NCBI GenBank assembly: GCA_005788205.1
Contig: SXYT01000186.1
Location: 1 to 7,554 of the forward strand
Length of the DNA stretch: 7,554 nucleotides
Reading direction: 5' to 3'
Source: Actinomycetota bacterium
GTDB lineage: Bacteria; Actinomycetota; Acidimicrobiia; Acidimicrobiales; Ilumatobacteraceae
The notes below the pieces were generated by a model. It did no database searches. It saw only the letters and a program-made list of their open reading frames with translations, and was not told the origin of the DNA. A program made the translations under genes and the position numbers. Below, one piece after another: positions 6,916 to 7,554 of the stretch. Positions within the stretch are counted from its first letter, which is position 1. Each line of letters begins with the position of its first letter.

Positions 6916-7554
6916 CACGGGTCCCGTCCAGGTGCTCGACGACGTGGACCTGCCCCTCCCGGGCCGGTCTGTCGGGAAGGTCCGTGTGTCCTACCGGTTG
7001 CCCGACGGACGGCTTCTCTTCGTCACGACTGACAGGCTGTCCGCGTTCGACCGGGTGGTCGCGGTTGTCCCGCACAAGGGCCAGGTCCTGAACGAACTGG
7101 CGTGGTGGTGGTTCGCGAACACGAAGGACATCGTCACCAACCATGCGCTTTCCAAGCCCCACCCGAATGCACTGGTGGCGCGCGAGGCGAGATCGCTCCC
7201 GGTGGAGGTTGTGGTCCGGGGCCACATCACGGGGGTCACGTCCACGTCGTTGTGGAAGCAGTACGAGGCAGGGGCCCGGGTCATCTACGGGCACAAGCTT
7301 CCCCATGACCTCCGCAAGAACGCGCGGCTGCCCGAGGCCATCATCACGCCGACGACCAAGGCAGAGGCCGGTCAGCACGACAGCCCGCTCACGTGTGCGG
7401 AGGTCGTCGACAGGGGACTGGTCGCACCCGCGCTGTGGGAGGAAGTGAAGAGGACGGCACTGGCGCTCTTCGCCCGGGGCCAGGAGGTCGCGCGCGATGC
7501 GGGTCTGGTGCTCGCAGACACGAAGTACGAGTTCGGGCTGTCGTCCGACAATGA
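6899..7554 (+). CDS. purC: SAICAR synthetase (PurC), 3'-truncated by window edge
   Basis: PurC ligates aspartate to CAIR with ATP to give SAICAR, the step after PurE. The frame from ATG 6899 stays open to the window end, giving 218 codons plus two bases. The family is usually about 240-310 residues, so part of the C-terminus is missing. Visible marks are GKVRVSY (26-32), TTDRLSAFD (43-51), PHKGQVLNELA (58-68), LPVEVVVRGHITG (100-112), GVTSTSLW (112-119), ITPTTKAEAGQHD (149-161) and the second signature LVLADTKYEFG (203-213). The first PROSITE-type signature normally ends in Gly-Ser; here Gly-Val-Thr-Ser-Thr-Ser follows, as I recall from the longer PurC subgroup with a GxTSTSxW segment. The start is supported by GGAG 6 nt upstream. 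It overlaps purQ by 17 bp, so it should be in one operon with purL and purQ. Confidence 0.96.
   Translation, partial: MHSLDDTGPVQVLDDVDLPLPGRSVGKVRVSYRLPDGRLLFVTTDRLSAFDRVVAVVPHKGQVLNELAWWWFANTKDIVTNHALSKPHPNALVAREARSLPVEVVVRGHITGVTSTSLWKQYEAGARVIYGHKLPHDLRKNARLPEAIITPTTKAEAGQHDSPLTCAEVVDRGLVAPALWEEVKRTALALFARGQEVARDAGLVLADTKYEFGLSSDN

Overview
The window is GC-rich coding DNA with strong G/C preference at third codon positions, ATG and GTG starts, and overlapping or tightly packed genes. The proteins and the apparent leaderless promoters fit a high-GC bacterium, plausibly an actinomycete relative such as Acidimicrobiia. No marker gene here fixes the taxon. There are no mobile elements, CRISPR arrays, tRNAs or rRNAs. 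All genes are core metabolism, and the only intergenic stretch above about 100 bp is the divergent promoter region near 3204-3313.

Layout. On the + strand, 1-1274 is the 3' part of ilvD (dihydroxyacid dehydratase, branched-chain amino acid and pantothenate synthesis). A small PGPGW-type membrane protein follows at 1294-1545. It meets purK head-on with only 3 bp between the two stop codons, and three back-to-back perfect palindromes cover this junction. On the - strand, purE (2703-3209) and purK (1549-2700) form a two-gene unit with a 2 bp gap. Going the other way from the shared control region are purL (3314-6151), purQ (6148-6915, 4 bp overlap) and purC (6899 to beyond the window end, 17 bp overlap).

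Function. Together the pur genes cover step 4 (FGAM synthase, PurL plus PurQ), step 6 (PurK and PurE, AIR to N5-CAIR to CAIR) and step 7 (PurC, SAICAR synthetase) of IMP synthesis. Step 5 (PurM) and the first steps are not in the window. There is no separate purS. Instead the 945-residue PurL carries two PurS-like units in tandem at its N-terminus, so the FGAM synthase appears to be a PurS-PurS-PurL chain plus a separate PurQ glutaminase.

The most interesting non-coding signal is the purE/purL divergent region. It has an AT-rich core with the dyad TTTACA-N3-TGTAAA, a second copy of ATGTAAAG 30 bp away, and matching TAGGYT-N6-RTG elements facing outward. These suggest a shared operator and two leaderless promoters. 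I see no evidence of an entirely new biological system; the rest is ordinary core metabolism with a few architectural points worth checking.
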